A DNA stretch of 55,031 nt from Desulfobulbaceae bacterium (GCA_003508005.1 DNUE01000042.1:18018-73048), one strand, 5' to 3'; positions 16,363 through 25,226 are shown, counted from the stretch's first letter. Made by a program: numbers and translations. Notes: generated by a model not told the origin, from the sequence alone.

Positions 16363-17262
16363 CTACCGCAGGACAATCCCGGCTTGAGCCGCTGCCGCGG
16401 CCGCATGCCGAACAAAAATCGCGGCAAAGGGGTCGTGTTCGCCAAGACCGCTCAGAACCGGGACCACCGTGAAGCCCTCGCTCGACAGAAAACTCTGCCA
16501 GCCCCGGGGCGGCGGGCCGACCATGTCCTTGCGCGCATGGTCGCCGGCGGCCACCATCAATGGCTTGAGCACCACCCTGGTCGCACCCTCCTGGCGGAGA
16601 AGACGGAGCGCATCCTGGACCGAAGGCATCCCTTCCACCAGGGCAATGGCCGTCAGCACGTCCGGATAGAGGCTGCGCATGGCCTCGGCAAATCTCTGGT
16701 AGAGGGGACCGGCAGGAAAATACTTGCTGCCGTGCCCCATATAAAGCAGGGCCGCCTGCTGTGTCCTGGCCAGTTCCGCATCAGCGGCGAGGGCTTGCGC
16801 CGCCGCGACGAGTTCGTCGCCCTGGGCATCCCCGGTGCCGGCGGTGCCCAGGGCTGGCCTGCCAACTGCCAGATTCAGGGGCCGGACTCCCTGATGCAGG
16901 GCCGTGCTTGCCGCCAGGGCCTCCACCGAGGAGCGAAGATCCTGATATTCCTCCGCCGGGGCAATGTGCACCGGCTGGATGACCAGGGCTGTGTAGCCGG
17001 CATGCCGCAGACCGGCGATGGTTGCCAGCGGCCCCCGGACAGCAAAAAGTTCTGCTGGGCCCTGCGGCAGGGCCGAGCGATAGTCGTCGTCCGCGGCCCG
17101 TTCCCGCCAGACGCGCCGGATGATTTTTGAGGTAAAGGCGAGACGGACAGGGGTGACCGGGCAGTGCTCCACCATCTTCGCCCGGATATTGAGCAGGCCT
17201 GGCAGCGCCTCTTCCACCGTCGTGCCGAACATGGCCAAAATAACCGCGCTCTTCTGCTCCAT
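16363..17262 (-). CDS. cbiK: Sirohydrochlorin cobaltochelatase, CbiK type
   Basis: Inserts Co2+ into sirohydrochlorin, the first committed step of anaerobic (early cobalt) cobalamin synthesis. 299 aa, no signal peptide, so cytoplasmic. Family blocks visible: an N-terminal AVILAMFGTTVEEAL, AFTSKIIRR, the VIQPVHIAPAEEYQDL metal-binding His/Glu region, YMGHGS with a second His, and LKPLMVAAGDHARKDMVG with the conserved His. No other cbi genes are adjacent. It follows btuD by 114 bases and has its own promoter-like sequence there, so it may be expressed both by read-through from the riboswitch operon and on its own. Confidence 0.94.
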   Translation of the reverse strand: MEQKSAVILAMFGTTVEEALPGLLNIRAKMVEHCPVTPVRLAFTSKIIRRVWRERAADDDYRSALPQGPAELFAVRGPLATIAGLRHAGYTALVIQPVHIAPAEEYQDLRSSVEALAASTALHQGVRPLNLAVGRPALGTAGTGDAQGDELVAAAQALAADAELARTQQAALLYMGHGSKYFPAGPLYQRFAEAMRSLYPDVLTAIALVEGMPSVQDALRLLRQEGATRVVLKPLMVAAGDHARKDMVGPPPRGWQSFLSSEGFTVVPVLSGLGEHDPFAAIFVRHAAAAAAQAGIVLR

Positions 17263-17317
17263 TCTCTCCCAGTCCGAAATAATTAATTATCCAGCGAACA
17301 AAACATTCGTAATTTCA

Positions 17318-17346
17318 ACTATAATGGCAGGTTCCGGCAAAGTCAA
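17318..17346 (-). promoter_or_regulatory. Sigma70-type promoter for cbiK-surE-nfo
   Basis: On the minus strand TTGACT (17346-17341), 17 bases, TATAGT (17323-17318), in the 114-base gap between btuD and cbiK. Both boxes are close to consensus with ideal spacing, so the downstream genes can be transcribed without the B12 riboswitch. Confidence 0.65.
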
Positions 17347-17376
17347 GCCGGCTTCGGCAGGGCATTGCACGGGCCT

Positions 17377-18165
17377 TCAGGAAGCGCCGCCAGGCACCAG
17401 GCTGACCCGCGGCGTGCCGGTGCACGGGTGGACATCCACATGCATGGCGCAGCCATAGGCTCGCCGCAGGTTGTCCTGGGTCAGAATCTCGGCCGGAGGG
17501 CCGGCGCACAACGCTGCCCCCTCTTTGAGCAGAAGAATGCTGCTGGCAAACAGGGCCGCCAGATTCAGGTCATGGGAGACCATCACCACGGTCATCATTT
17601 CTTCCCTGCGCAGGCGCTGCATCAGCTCCATGATCCGCAGCTGATGGGCAGGATCAAGGGAGGCGGTAGGCTCATCGAGCAGCATGATCTTCGGCTGCTG
17701 GCAGATGGCCCGGGCGATCATCGTCCGCTGCCGCTCCCCGCCGGAGAGCTGATTGAGACACCGGTCTGCCAGGTGCGCGACATCGGTGAAGGCCATGGCC
17801 TGGCGGGCAATGGCCTGGTCCGCCTGCCGTTCCCGCTCCAGCAGGCCCAGGTGGGGGGCGCGCCCCATGCGCACTGTTTCCTCCACGGTGAAAGCGAATT
17901 CCAGGTTCAGGTTCTGCGGCACCAGAGCCAGGGTGGCGGCAAGCTGCCGGCGGGAGTAGTCGGCCAGCGGCCGCCCCATAACTTTGATTTCCCCTGAGCT
18001 GACCGAAACCAGCCCGCACAGCGCCTTGAGCAGGGTCGTCTTGCCGGCGCCGTTCGGCCCGATTATCACCAGAAAATCACCTGCCCGGACCGTGCATTCA
18101 AGCCTGTTAAGAATCGTCCTCGTCCCGGCCCGGACCGTGATGCTGTTCACCATGAGGCAGTTCAT
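17377..18165 (-). CDS. btuD: Cobalamin (iron-chelate-type) ABC transporter ATP-binding protein, BtuD/FecE-like
   Basis: 262-aa ATPase powering corrinoid import. Walker A GPNGAGKTT (about residue 35), Q-loop ALVPQNLNLEF, signature LSGGERQR, Walker B KIMLLDEPTASLD and the H-loop VSHDLN are all present. The ATG at 18165 overlaps the permease stop as ATGA, fixing the start. A much longer open frame continues upstream, but that part is an antisense-frame shadow of the permease gene. The C-terminus has extra residues after the ATPase core (YGCAMHVDVHPCTGTP), typical of the FepC/BtuD group. Substrate assigned from the upstream riboswitch. Confidence 0.9.
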   Translation of the reverse strand: MNCLMVNSITVRAGTRTILNRLECTVRAGDFLVIIGPNGAGKTTLLKALCGLVSVSSGEIKVMGRPLADYSRRQLAATLALVPQNLNLEFAFTVEETVRMGRAPHLGLLERERQADQAIARQAMAFTDVAHLADRCLNQLSGGERQRTMIARAICQQPKIMLLDEPTASLDPAHQLRIMELMQRLRREEMMTVVMVSHDLNLAALFASSILLLKEGAALCAGPPAEILTQDNLRRAYGCAMHVDVHPCTGTPRVSLVPGGAS

Positions 18166-19169
18166 GTCCGGGTCCGCCAGAGCATGATGATAAAGATCGG
18201 CGCACCGATCATCGCGGTGATCACCCCCACCGGCATCTCGCCGCCGGCGGGCAGGGAGCGGGCGAGGAGATCGCAGAGCACCAGGTATGCTCCGCCGCCG
18301 AGGATGCAGGCCGGCACCAGCACCCGGTGATCCGGCCCGCAGCAAAGGCGGAAAAAATGGGGCACCACCAGGCCGACAAAGCCGACCAGGCCGGCCTGGC
18401 TCACCACCAGGCTGACCATCAGCGAAGTGACGCCGAGCAGGATCCAGGTCACCCGCCGCACGTCCAACCCCAGGGCGGCCGCGGATTCCTCGCCGGTAAG
18501 CAGCAGGTTCATGGGCCGGGCATGGATCAGGATCAGGAAAAAGCAGGCGAACAATGGCGGAAACAGCCACATCTGCCCCGGCTCGGCCATGGACAGATCG
18601 CCCATGAGCCAGAACAGGATGTGGTGCACCTGGGAGCTCTGCGACAGGGACAGGAGAAACATGATGCATGCCGAACAGAAGGCGTTGAGCATGACCCCTG
18701 CCAGCAGCAGCGACTCGCTCCGGCTGGTAGCACGGCCCCGCGCCAGAAGCAGGACCAGGGCCATGACCAGGAGAGAAGAAAAAAAGGAGGTCAGGGCCAC
18801 CCCCGGAAACATGGCCAGCCCGGCGAGCATACCTGCGATCGCCCCCACCGCGGCCCCGCCGGAGACACCGAGGATATAGGGCTCGGCCAGGGCATTGCGC
18901 AGCCGGGCCTGGAAAACCAGGCCGCCCAGGGACAGGGTCCCGCCGACGGCTGCGGCCAGCAACGCCCGAGGAAGACGGATGTGCCAAACAATGGCCCCGG
19001 CCGGCGTGGAGCTGTCAGCCCCGGCCAGAAGCGCCCGGAGGATATCCACCGCTTTCACCTCCGAGGAGCCGGAAAGCAAGGATGCCATGATCACCCCCGC
19101 CAACAGGAGCGCCAGCAGCAGGGCGACCAGGAGAGGACGCTGCCGCATGGGTTTTCCGCCTGTCACCAT
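18162..19169 (-). CDS. btuC: Cobalamin-type ABC transporter permease, BtuC/FecD-like
   Basis: 335-aa FecCD-family permease with about ten transmembrane helices. Typical blocks: IRLPRALLAAAVGGTLSLGG, NALAEPYILGVSGGAAVGAI, LFWLMGDLS, and the coupling region GFVGLVVPHFFRL with its Gly-rich loop. It overlaps the binding-protein gene by 7 bases at its start and the ATPase gene by 4 bases at its end. Start taken as the ATG at 19169; a second ATG at 19148 (MRQRPLL) is possible. Confidence 0.92.
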   Translation of the reverse strand: MVTGGKPMRQRPLLVALLLALLLAGVIMASLLSGSSEVKAVDILRALLAGADSSTPAGAIVWHIRLPRALLAAAVGGTLSLGGLVFQARLRNALAEPYILGVSGGAAVGAIAGMLAGLAMFPGVALTSFFSSLLVMALVLLLARGRATSRSESLLLAGVMLNAFCSACIMFLLSLSQSSQVHHILFWLMGDLSMAEPGQMWLFPPLFACFFLILIHARPMNLLLTGEESAAALGLDVRRVTWILLGVTSLMVSLVVSQAGLVGFVGLVVPHFFRLCCGPDHRVLVPACILGGGAYLVLCDLLARSLPAGGEMPVGVITAMIGAPIFIIMLWRTRT

Positions 19170-20053
19170 TCCACCCCCGGATGCAGCAATCTCGCCAGTT
19201 CTACCAGCCCATCCGCCAGGCGGGGTACCGGCCGGTCAAAGAGACTGGCGTCCACCACATGCACCCTGCCGTTTTTGACCGCCGGAATATCCGGCCACCT
19301 GAACCACTGCGCCTTCAGCTGCTCCTCGGAATAGCCTCCGGCCATGGAGGCGATGATCACCACCTCGGGCTGCAGGGCCAGTACCTCTTCCCAGGAAAAG
19401 CGCGGGTAGCTGTCGCGCTCCCCGGCCAGATTTCTTCCGCCGGCTTCGGTGATCAGCCCGTCGATAAAGGTCCCGGGGCCGGCGGACACCAGGGGCGAGG
19501 CATCGATCTGGAAAAACACCCCAGGGCGTTCCCCGGCTGACCGCACCCCTGAGGCAACCGCCGCCATCTTTGCCGCCATATCCACGGTGATCGCCGCAGC
19601 CTGCTCCCGGGCATCCAGCAGGTCCCCCAGCAGGGTGACCGAGTCGCTGATCTCCTGCAGGGTCCGGGGATCAAGGGCAAAGACCGGGATGCCCAGCTGT
19701 TCGATACGCCGGATCATGTGTTCAGGATTACCGTCCCGGGCAGCCAGGCATAGATCAGGCCGCAAGGCCACGATCCGCTCGATATCCAGATGGAGGTAGG
19801 AACCGACCCGGGGCAGCTTCGCCGCTGCCAGCGGTTCCTTGGCGAATTGGGTGGCGCCGACCAGCAGGTCCCCACGCCCCAGGGCAAAGACGATCTCGGT
19901 GAGACTAGGAATGAGGGCGATCACCCGCTGGGGCCGCTCCGGCACAGTCACGCTCCTGCCGGCCTGGTCCTGCAGCATGCGGGACCCTGCCACGGCAGGG
20001 AAAAGACAGAAGCAGAGCGCCGCAATGATCATATATCGTTGTTTCCGAATCAC
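19163..20053 (-). CDS. btuF: Cobalamin-type ABC transporter substrate-binding protein, BtuF-like
   Basis: 296-aa periplasmic binding protein of the helical-backbone class. A signal sequence (YMIIAALCFCLFPAVAGS, residues about 7-24) is followed by two Rossmann-like lobes: RVIALIPSLTEIVFALG, RVGSYLHLDIERIVALRPDL, then GGRNLAGERDSYPRFSWEEV and WPDIPAVKNGRVHVVD. The PSLTE motif is typical of BtuF and related chelate-binding proteins. It overlaps tonB (ATGA) and the permease. The riboswitch and BtuB-type receptor in the same operon point to corrinoids rather than heme or siderophore. Confidence 0.88.
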   Translation of the reverse strand: MIRKQRYMIIAALCFCLFPAVAGSRMLQDQAGRSVTVPERPQRVIALIPSLTEIVFALGRGDLLVGATQFAKEPLAAAKLPRVGSYLHLDIERIVALRPDLCLAARDGNPEHMIRRIEQLGIPVFALDPRTLQEISDSVTLLGDLLDAREQAAAITVDMAAKMAAVASGVRSAGERPGVFFQIDASPLVSAGPGTFIDGLITEAGGRNLAGERDSYPRFSWEEVLALQPEVVIIASMAGGYSEEQLKAQWFRWPDIPAVKNGRVHVVDASLFDRPVPRLADGLVELARLLHPGVEW

Positions 20054-20736
20054 GGGTTGTCCTTCAGAATAAAATGCACTGGCACAAGCACCTGCATGGC
20101 GACCGGCTCACCGTCCCTGGTCCCCGGCTGAAAGCGCCACTTTCGCACAGCACCCAGGGCGGCCTCGTCGAACAGGTCGTGGCCGCTGCCGGTTTGCAGC
20201 CGCGCCGCCTGAACTATGCCGTCAGCGGAAACATCCACCGCAAGCAGGACCCTTCCCTCCCATCCTCGTTTCCGGGCCAGGGCAGGGTACTCCGGCGGCC
20301 GGTTGTCCGTCGGCAGAGGCACGGCCTGGCGCACGGTTGCCCCTGCCGATTCCTGGCCCCCGGCCTCTTTCCTCACCGGGCCTGCTTCCTCTGCTCCATC
20401 TGCGGGCGGCGCCGCTGACCTGCTCGCGTCTTGCGGCAGCTGCGCAACAGGCGAATAATGGTCAAGGCGCTCCATCCTGGCCGGAAGAGCGTTCTTCCCT
20501 TTCTCAGGTGCAAACCTGGACGCAGGGGAAACCCGCGCTTTCTCTGCGTGGACCGTCTTTGCTGGAGATTCCTGCGCGGCATGCCCTTGCTGCTGTTCCG
20601 GCCGGGCCAGCGTAACAGTCACCTGGCGGCTTCCGGAAACCGTCGGCGGCCGGGTTTCCCCGATCGGAATGATCACCCGGAACAGGAGCAGATGAAGGCC
20701 CAAAGCCAGCAGCAGGGCCGGTAGCCATCGTCGCAC
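20050..20736 (-). CDS. tonB: Energy transducer TonB
   Basis: 228-aa periplasm-spanning protein that links the ExbBD motor to the outer-membrane receptor. N-terminal anchor (LPALLLALGLHLLLFRVIIP, with the functional-type His), a disordered Pro/Ala/Glu-rich span, and the C-terminal TonB fold: PPEYPALARKRGWEGRVLLAVDVSADG, then AALGAVRKWRFQPGTRDGEPV. The YPALARKRGWEG block is diagnostic. It lies between exbD and btuF in overlapping order, so it probably serves the B12 receptor. Confidence 0.93.
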   Translation of the reverse strand: MRRWLPALLLALGLHLLLFRVIIPIGETRPPTVSGSRQVTVTLARPEQQQGHAAQESPAKTVHAEKARVSPASRFAPEKGKNALPARMERLDHYSPVAQLPQDASRSAAPPADGAEEAGPVRKEAGGQESAGATVRQAVPLPTDNRPPEYPALARKRGWEGRVLLAVDVSADGIVQAARLQTGSGHDLFDEAALGAVRKWRFQPGTRDGEPVAMQVLVPVHFILKDNP

Positions 20737-20739
20737 TTC

Positions 20740-21159
20740 TTACCTCTTCTCCGCCGCCTGCAGGGAGATGGCGGCGATCCCCGCGGCGCTGATCCGGTCA
20801 AGGACCCGGTACAGCTCCTGGTATGGAACTGCCCTGTCTGCAAAGAGCAGGACCTCAGGCCGGCCGTTCTGCTCCTGCCGCCCTGCCCGCAACCTCGCCT
20901 CCAATTCCGGCAGGCCCACCAACTCCTTGCCCAGGTAGACCAGGATCTGGCCATCCCTGGCAGTCAGGGACACCGAAAAGGCTGCCTCCGATGAAGGCGG
21001 CGGGCTGGCCGACTCAGGCAGGTCCACGTTCATCCCCTTGTGCACGGCCATGGACAGAAGAGAATAAATAAAGAAGACCAGCAGCAGAAAAACCACATCG
21101 ATCAGCGGCACCAGATCGATGCGGGCCGGCTTACGCCGGAAACGATGCCTGATTTTCAT
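20740..21159 (-). CDS. exbD: Biopolymer transport protein ExbD
   Basis: 139-aa inner-membrane component of the proton-driven TonB motor. One helix near the N-terminus carries the conserved Asp (IDLVPLIDVVFLLLVFFIY); the periplasmic part ends with VLLFADRAVPYQELYRVLD, typical of ExbD/TolR. It overlaps exbB by 4 bases and precedes tonB by 3 bases. Confidence 0.95.
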   Translation of the reverse strand: MKIRHRFRRKPARIDLVPLIDVVFLLLVFFIYSLLSMAVHKGMNVDLPESASPPPSSEAAFSVSLTARDGQILVYLGKELVGLPELEARLRAGRQEQNGRPEVLLFADRAVPYQELYRVLDRISAAGIAAISLQAAEKR

Positions 21160-21803
21160 GTCCGGCTGGCCCGGCCTTTGCCGGTGACGGCGAGATAGCG
21201 CTGATATGCCAACTCCAGGCTGGTGGCATACTTCTCCATCTCATGGACCGCCTGCTCGATGCGACTGTTGAAATAATTGTAGGGGAAAACGGCCATGATG
21301 GCAATGCCGAGCCCTGCGGCCGTGGTGACCAGGGCCTGGGCGATGCCGCCGGTGACCGCCCGCGGGTCGGTCAGGCCAGTTGCGTCCAGCACCTTGAACG
21401 AAAAAATGATGCCCAGTACCGTCCCCAGGATGCCCAGCAGCGGGCTGACCGTGATCATGGTGTCCAGCATCCCCATGGACCGCTGCATCTTCCTGATCTG
21501 AGCCTCGGCCTCGGCCTCCATGGCCTGCCCCATGTCATAGTCACGGTGCAGGATACCCGACACCAGCACCCGGATGACGCAGTCCCTGCTGCCCAGGGTC
21601 CGCTCCCTGATCCGCTCCCAATCGCCCCGGGACGCCAGATCAAGGACCTCCCCGGCCAGATCCCGGTCCCGCCGCCGCCCGGAGGAAAACCAGAACATCG
21701 CCCGCTCCAGGATGACCGCCAGGGCCAGCAGGGAGCAGCCCAGCAACGGCCACATCAAGGGTCCGCCGCTCTGAAACACTTCCCATACCGTCATCTCCGA
21801 CAC
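21156..21803 (-). CDS. exbB: MotA/TolQ/ExbB proton channel protein
   Basis: 215-aa polytopic channel component. Three hydrophobic segments are visible: PLMWPLLGCSLLALAVILER (N-terminus), a middle one (ITVSPLLGILGTVLGIIFSF, about 115-135), and TTAAGLGIAIMAVFPYNYF, with the conserved TxxGL and LGTVxG motifs of ExbB/TolQ. GGAGGTG precedes the ATG at good distance. It follows the receptor gene by 58 bases. Confidence 0.95.
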   Translation of the reverse strand: MSEMTVWEVFQSGGPLMWPLLGCSLLALAVILERAMFWFSSGRRRDRDLAGEVLDLASRGDWERIRERTLGSRDCVIRVLVSGILHRDYDMGQAMEAEAEAQIRKMQRSMGMLDTMITVSPLLGILGTVLGIIFSFKVLDATGLTDPRAVTGGIAQALVTTAAGLGIAIMAVFPYNYFNSRIEQAVHEMEKYATSLELAYQRYLAVTGKGRASRT

Positions 21804-21861
21804 CTCCTCTTCTCACAGCCGACAAAAGCCGGAGGCGGACAGCCCCACCCCCGAGACCCGA

Positions 21862-23841
21862 TCAGTATTCCCAGCGCAGCCCGGCAAAGATGCTGCGGCC
21901 AGGCATGGGATTGCCCAGGACATAGCCGTAGTCTTCATCCAGCAGGTTGCGGACTTCACCGCGCAGCGACCATTTGCCGTACCGGTCGCTCTCAAGGAAC
22001 CGGTAACTGGCCACCAGGTCCGCGACCACAAAGCTGTCCAGGGTAACCACTGGCACCGGATAGACCAGGGCCTCCCAGTCCTGCACCGGCTGGGAACCCG
22101 TGTAGGCGACATTCAGCCGGCCGGACCAGCGCTCCCCATCGGACACAGCCAGGCCGGCGGCATAATTGGATCCGCTGACATAGAGCAGGTCCTCGCCGGT
22201 GGCGTTGTCCTCGTACTTGGCAAGCAGGGTCAGGTTGAGATAAGGCTTGACCTCCCAGGCCAGATTCAGTGGCACCCCAAGGTCATAGGAAACTTCTACC
22301 TCCAGCCCGCTCAAGGTGGCGCTGCCCTGGTTGAGCCAGGTGCTGGATCCATCGGCCAGGATGAAGTTGGTGATCTTGTCCTCGAAATCGGTGGTAAACA
22401 GGGTCAGGGAACCGGACAGGCCGCCGGCCGCGTAATCGACACCGCCGTCCAGGGTCCTGGATTTCTCCGGCTTGAGCTCCGGATTGCCCACGGTCCGGAT
22501 TCCCCAGTTCCAGTAGTCCGCAGCCAGCTGGTCCGCCGAGGGCATGACAAATCCTTCCGCATACCGGGTCCGCAGCTTGCAGGCATCACTCAGAACCCAG
22601 GCCAGGCCCACGGACGGCGCCAGGTTGTTCTCATCCTCCTCCCTGCCCACCGGCCGGGTCACCTCCACGCTGTACCAGTCATAGCGGAGGCCTGCGGTCA
22701 CAATCAACCGGTCGTTCAGGAACTCGCCCTTGCCGAGAAGGAAGACCGCCGGATTGGCATACTCGGTGGCTTCCGGGGTCCAGGTATTCTCAACCTCGTA
22801 TTTGACCCAGTCTAACCCGGTAGTCAGCGTTGCCGGGCCAAAGCGGTCGCTGATCTGGACCTGGGCGCCCTGCTGGTCGGTGGTGTTGCTCGCTGTCGAA
22901 CCGTCATCCCAGCCGTCGGGGTTGGAGGCCGTCGGATACACCCAGTTGTTGTCGTCCCTGCCTAAAAAGAAGCGGGCCAGCCACTGCCGCGCCCTCCCCT
23001 CCATCCGGCCGTCGTAGCGGAGGTCCAGGGAATAGTTGTCCTTGTCCGTGTAGTCGTCCGAGTCGGGGGTGTCGATGTAGCCAGGGTTACCGTCCTCGTC
23101 GGCGGTGAAGCCGGTATAGGTTATCCCCAGCCGGTTCGCTTCGGCATAGGAGTAGCCTGCATTGATGCTCAGCGCGGTCCGTGCATCCACGCCGGTATTA
23201 ACGTAGGTCCTGCCGTCGCCGGTTTCATAATCGCCCATGGACTGGCCGGACAAAGCTCCCGCGAAATCAAACCCCTTGTGCAGGGCCGTGGCCGCGAAGC
23301 CCTCCTCATGCTCCCCGAAGCTGCCGGCCCCGGCCTCCACGGCCAGGGAATTATCCCTTCCTCTGCGGGTGATGATGTTCACCACCCCGCCGACGCCACC
23401 GGAGCCGTACTGAACCGCCCCCGGCCCACGGATGATCTCGATGCGCTCGATGTTCCTGGTGAGAATCTTGGCCAGGTTGCCTGTACCCGCCCTGCGCCCG
23501 TCAAGCAGCACCAGCACGTGTCCCTGCAGGTCGTTGCCGTGGGTTTCGGTGCGGAAGCCGCGGATGGCGATGGAGGTCAGGCTGCCTGGATACTTCTGGA
23601 TGTGGCTCAGCCCCATTTCGGCGAACAGGTCGCCCACGGTGCGCGCCGCGGCCTGTTCGATCTCCTCGCGGCTCACCACGGTCACGTTGGCGGTGATCTC
23701 CTTTTTGCTCTCCTCGATCCGGCCGGCGGTCACCACCACCTCGTCCAGGGTGCTGACCTCCGCTGCCCGGGCCGGCGCCTGCTGTCCGGTCGCCGCCGCC
23801 AGCAATGCCAGGACGGCGATTGCGTATTGTTTTCTCCTCAT
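21862..23841 (-). CDS. btuB: TonB-dependent outer-membrane receptor, BtuB-like
   Basis: 659-aa outer-membrane transporter for corrinoids. A signal peptide (IAVLALLAAATG, cleaved after ARA at about residue 26) precedes the TonB box region (STLDEVVVTAGR), a plug domain (IAIRGFRTETHGNDLQGHVL, VLLDGRRAG, IERIEIIRGPGAVQYGSGGV, GGVVNIITRR) and a 22-strand barrel ending in the aromatic RSIFAGLRWEY, the outer-membrane insertion signal. Asp/Asn-rich loops (DEDGNPGYIDTPDSDDYTDKD) could bind Ca2+ as in BtuB. The ATG at 23841 follows AGGAGAAGAAC. The cobalamin riboswitch upstream gives the substrate class. Confidence 0.93.
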   Translation of the reverse strand: MRRKQYAIAVLALLAAATGQQAPARAAEVSTLDEVVVTAGRIEESKKEITANVTVVSREEIEQAAARTVGDLFAEMGLSHIQKYPGSLTSIAIRGFRTETHGNDLQGHVLVLLDGRRAGTGNLAKILTRNIERIEIIRGPGAVQYGSGGVGGVVNIITRRGRDNSLAVEAGAGSFGEHEEGFAATALHKGFDFAGALSGQSMGDYETGDGRTYVNTGVDARTALSINAGYSYAEANRLGITYTGFTADEDGNPGYIDTPDSDDYTDKDNYSLDLRYDGRMEGRARQWLARFFLGRDDNNWVYPTASNPDGWDDGSTASNTTDQQGAQVQISDRFGPATLTTGLDWVKYEVENTWTPEATEYANPAVFLLGKGEFLNDRLIVTAGLRYDWYSVEVTRPVGREEDENNLAPSVGLAWVLSDACKLRTRYAEGFVMPSADQLAADYWNWGIRTVGNPELKPEKSRTLDGGVDYAAGGLSGSLTLFTTDFEDKITNFILADGSSTWLNQGSATLSGLEVEVSYDLGVPLNLAWEVKPYLNLTLLAKYEDNATGEDLLYVSGSNYAAGLAVSDGERWSGRLNVAYTGSQPVQDWEALVYPVPVVTLDSFVVADLVASYRFLESDRYGKWSLRGEVRNLLDEDYGYVLGNPMPGRSIFAGLRWEY

Positions 23842-23880
23842 GTTCTTCTCCTCGTGCACTGCAGGTTCAGGCCCGGCATA

Positions 23881-23913
23881 AAAAAAAACCCGGACCGATA
23901 GTATCGATCCGGG
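23881..23913 (-). terminator. Intrinsic terminator of the cobalamin riboswitch
   Basis: CCCGGATCGATA and TATCGGTCCGGG form a 12-bp stem (one G-U), followed on the minus strand by nine T residues. It lies between the aptamer and the btuB start, indicating control by premature termination. Confidence 0.9.
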
Positions 23914-23974
23914 GTCCCTGATTTTCCCACAGATGAAAGGCCGCAGCCCTGATCCCCGGGACTGCACCAACAAC

Positions 23975-24162
23975 ATTTCAGGCAGGTCTTCTGACTCTCC
24001 CGGCATTCATGCCGCCTTCCCATCCTTTTTCGGACAGTGGCGCAATGACAAGAATGTTTCCCTTCTCAATTCAAAAAAGGAGGGGGATTACAGCGGCGGG
24101 CCCGTCCCCGGTTTGCACGGGGTTCCCTTTTCATCCGCGCAGCGGAACCTGAAATTCTCTCC
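23975..24162 (-). promoter_or_regulatory. Cobalamin riboswitch
   Basis: On the minus strand the RNA contains the B12 box AGTCAGAAGACCTGCC at 23996-23981 and upstream aptamer elements in order: TTTCAGGTTCCGC, AAAAGGGAACCCCGTGCAAA, GACGGGCCCGCCGCTGTAAT and a GCGCCACTG-like segment before the box. These are the standard parts of the AdoCbl-class aptamer. With the terminator it represses the btu operon when corrinoids are plentiful. The 5' boundary is set from the promoter at 24165-24193. Confidence 0.96.
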
Positions 24163-24164
24163 TC

Positions 24165-24193
24165 TCTCTACCCTATTGCCCGGCCCCCGTCAA
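24165..24193 (-). promoter_or_regulatory. Promoter of the riboswitch/btu operon
   Basis: Minus strand TTGACG (24193-24188), 17 bases, TAGAGA (24170-24165). Placement predicts a start at about 24158, just at the aptamer's 5' end. Confidence 0.55.
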
Positions 24194-24356
24194 CAGGATA
24201 TCTGGCCAATGAAAGCCCGCCGTTGCCGAAAGCTCTTCATTCACTCTAAACACAATATTGTCGGCAAGCATTTGGCTCCAGGCAGCAGCCATCACCCCAA
24301 GAGGAATCAAGGGTAAAAAATATAAAGCCGTTGCCGGCAATACAACATATAGTGTG

Positions 24357-24385
24357 TTGACAGCCGGGCTGTTGCGCCAGATAAT
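24357..24385 (+). promoter_or_regulatory. Promoter of truA
   Basis: TTGACA (24357-24362), 17 bases, GATAAT (24380-24385): consensus -35 and near-consensus -10, 44 bases before the truA ATG. Divergent from the btu operon promoter. Confidence 0.75.
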
Positions 24386-24428
24386 CCGGCAAGACCACGA
24401 CAACTCTTTCCGGCAGCGACAGGAGACT

Positions 24429-25226
24429 ATGGAAACGCTACGAAAACGCTTCAAACTGGTTTTGGAGTATGACGGCAGCCGGTACTCCGGTTGGCAGCAA
24501 CAGGGCGATGCCCGGACGATCCAGGGCAGCCTGTTGCAGGCCGCGTCCATGCTGTACGGCGAAGAGGTGGACATTCAGGGCAATGGCCGTACCGATCGCG
24601 GCGTCCATGCCCTGCGCTTTGTCGCCCACCTGGAGGCACGGACCCAGGACCAACCCAATACCCTCTGCCGCCGGCTGAACGACCTTCTGCCCCAGGATAT
24701 CAATATCCTTGAGGTGCAGCGGGCGGGCGATCGATTTCATGCCCGGCACAACTGCATCGGCCGCAGCTATCTGTACCAGATCGCCCGGCGCAGGTCAGCG
24801 TTCTGCCACCGCTATGCCTGGCAGGTCGCCGACCCGCTCAAGGTCAGACCCATGCGGGAGGCAGCGGCCCTGCTGCCGGGCATGCATGATTTCACCTCGT
24901 TCACCGACCGGCAGGTGGTCAAAAAAAAGTCCCCGCTGGTCATGGTCAGCAAGGTCCAGATTGCGGAAACCGATGACCTGTATCTTTTTCGCCTGGTCGC
25001 CTCCCACTTTCTCTGGAAAATGGTGCGCCGGATAACCGGGGTGCTGGTAGCGGTCGGGCGGGAAGAGCTTACCCTGGACGAGGTGGCCGGCTTCCTGGCG
25101 GAACCGGCAAACCTGAGCGTCAATACCGCCCCGGCCCAGGGACTTTTTTTTGAACGCGCCTTCTACAACCAGGAGGAGCTGGACGATTTTCTCGCCGACG
25201 ACACCGTCCGGCCAGGATTTTTCTGA
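24429..25226 (+). CDS. truA: tRNA pseudouridine(38-40) synthase
   Basis: Converts uridines 38-40 of the anticodon arm to pseudouridine. 265 aa with the conserved LVLEYDGSRYSGWQQQ start, catalytic Asp in GNGRTDRGVHAL (about residue 54), FHARHNCIGRSYLYQI, the MHDFTSFT region and SHFLWKMVRRITGVLVAVG near the C-terminus. AGGAG is 4 bases before the ATG at 24429. Its stop overlaps the next start by one base (TGATG), so the U32 gene is translationally coupled. Confidence 0.97.
   Translation: METLRKRFKLVLEYDGSRYSGWQQQGDARTIQGSLLQAASMLYGEEVDIQGNGRTDRGVHALRFVAHLEARTQDQPNTLCRRLNDLLPQDINILEVQRAGDRFHARHNCIGRSYLYQIARRRSAFCHRYAWQVADPLKVRPMREAAALLPGMHDFTSFTDRQVVKKKSPLVMVSKVQIAETDDLYLFRLVASHFLWKMVRRITGVLVAVGREELTLDEVAGFLAEPANLSVNTAPAQGLFFERAFYNQEELDDFLADDTVRPGFF

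Noticed and set aside
15580..17130. 516-aa plus-strand frame opposite surE and cbiK
   Set aside because: Antisense shadow of two well-conserved genes.
18166..18987. In-frame upstream extension of the btuD ATPase (total 536 aa)
   Set aside because: The extra part is an out-of-frame reading of the btuC permease; the ATGA overlap fixes the true start at 18165.
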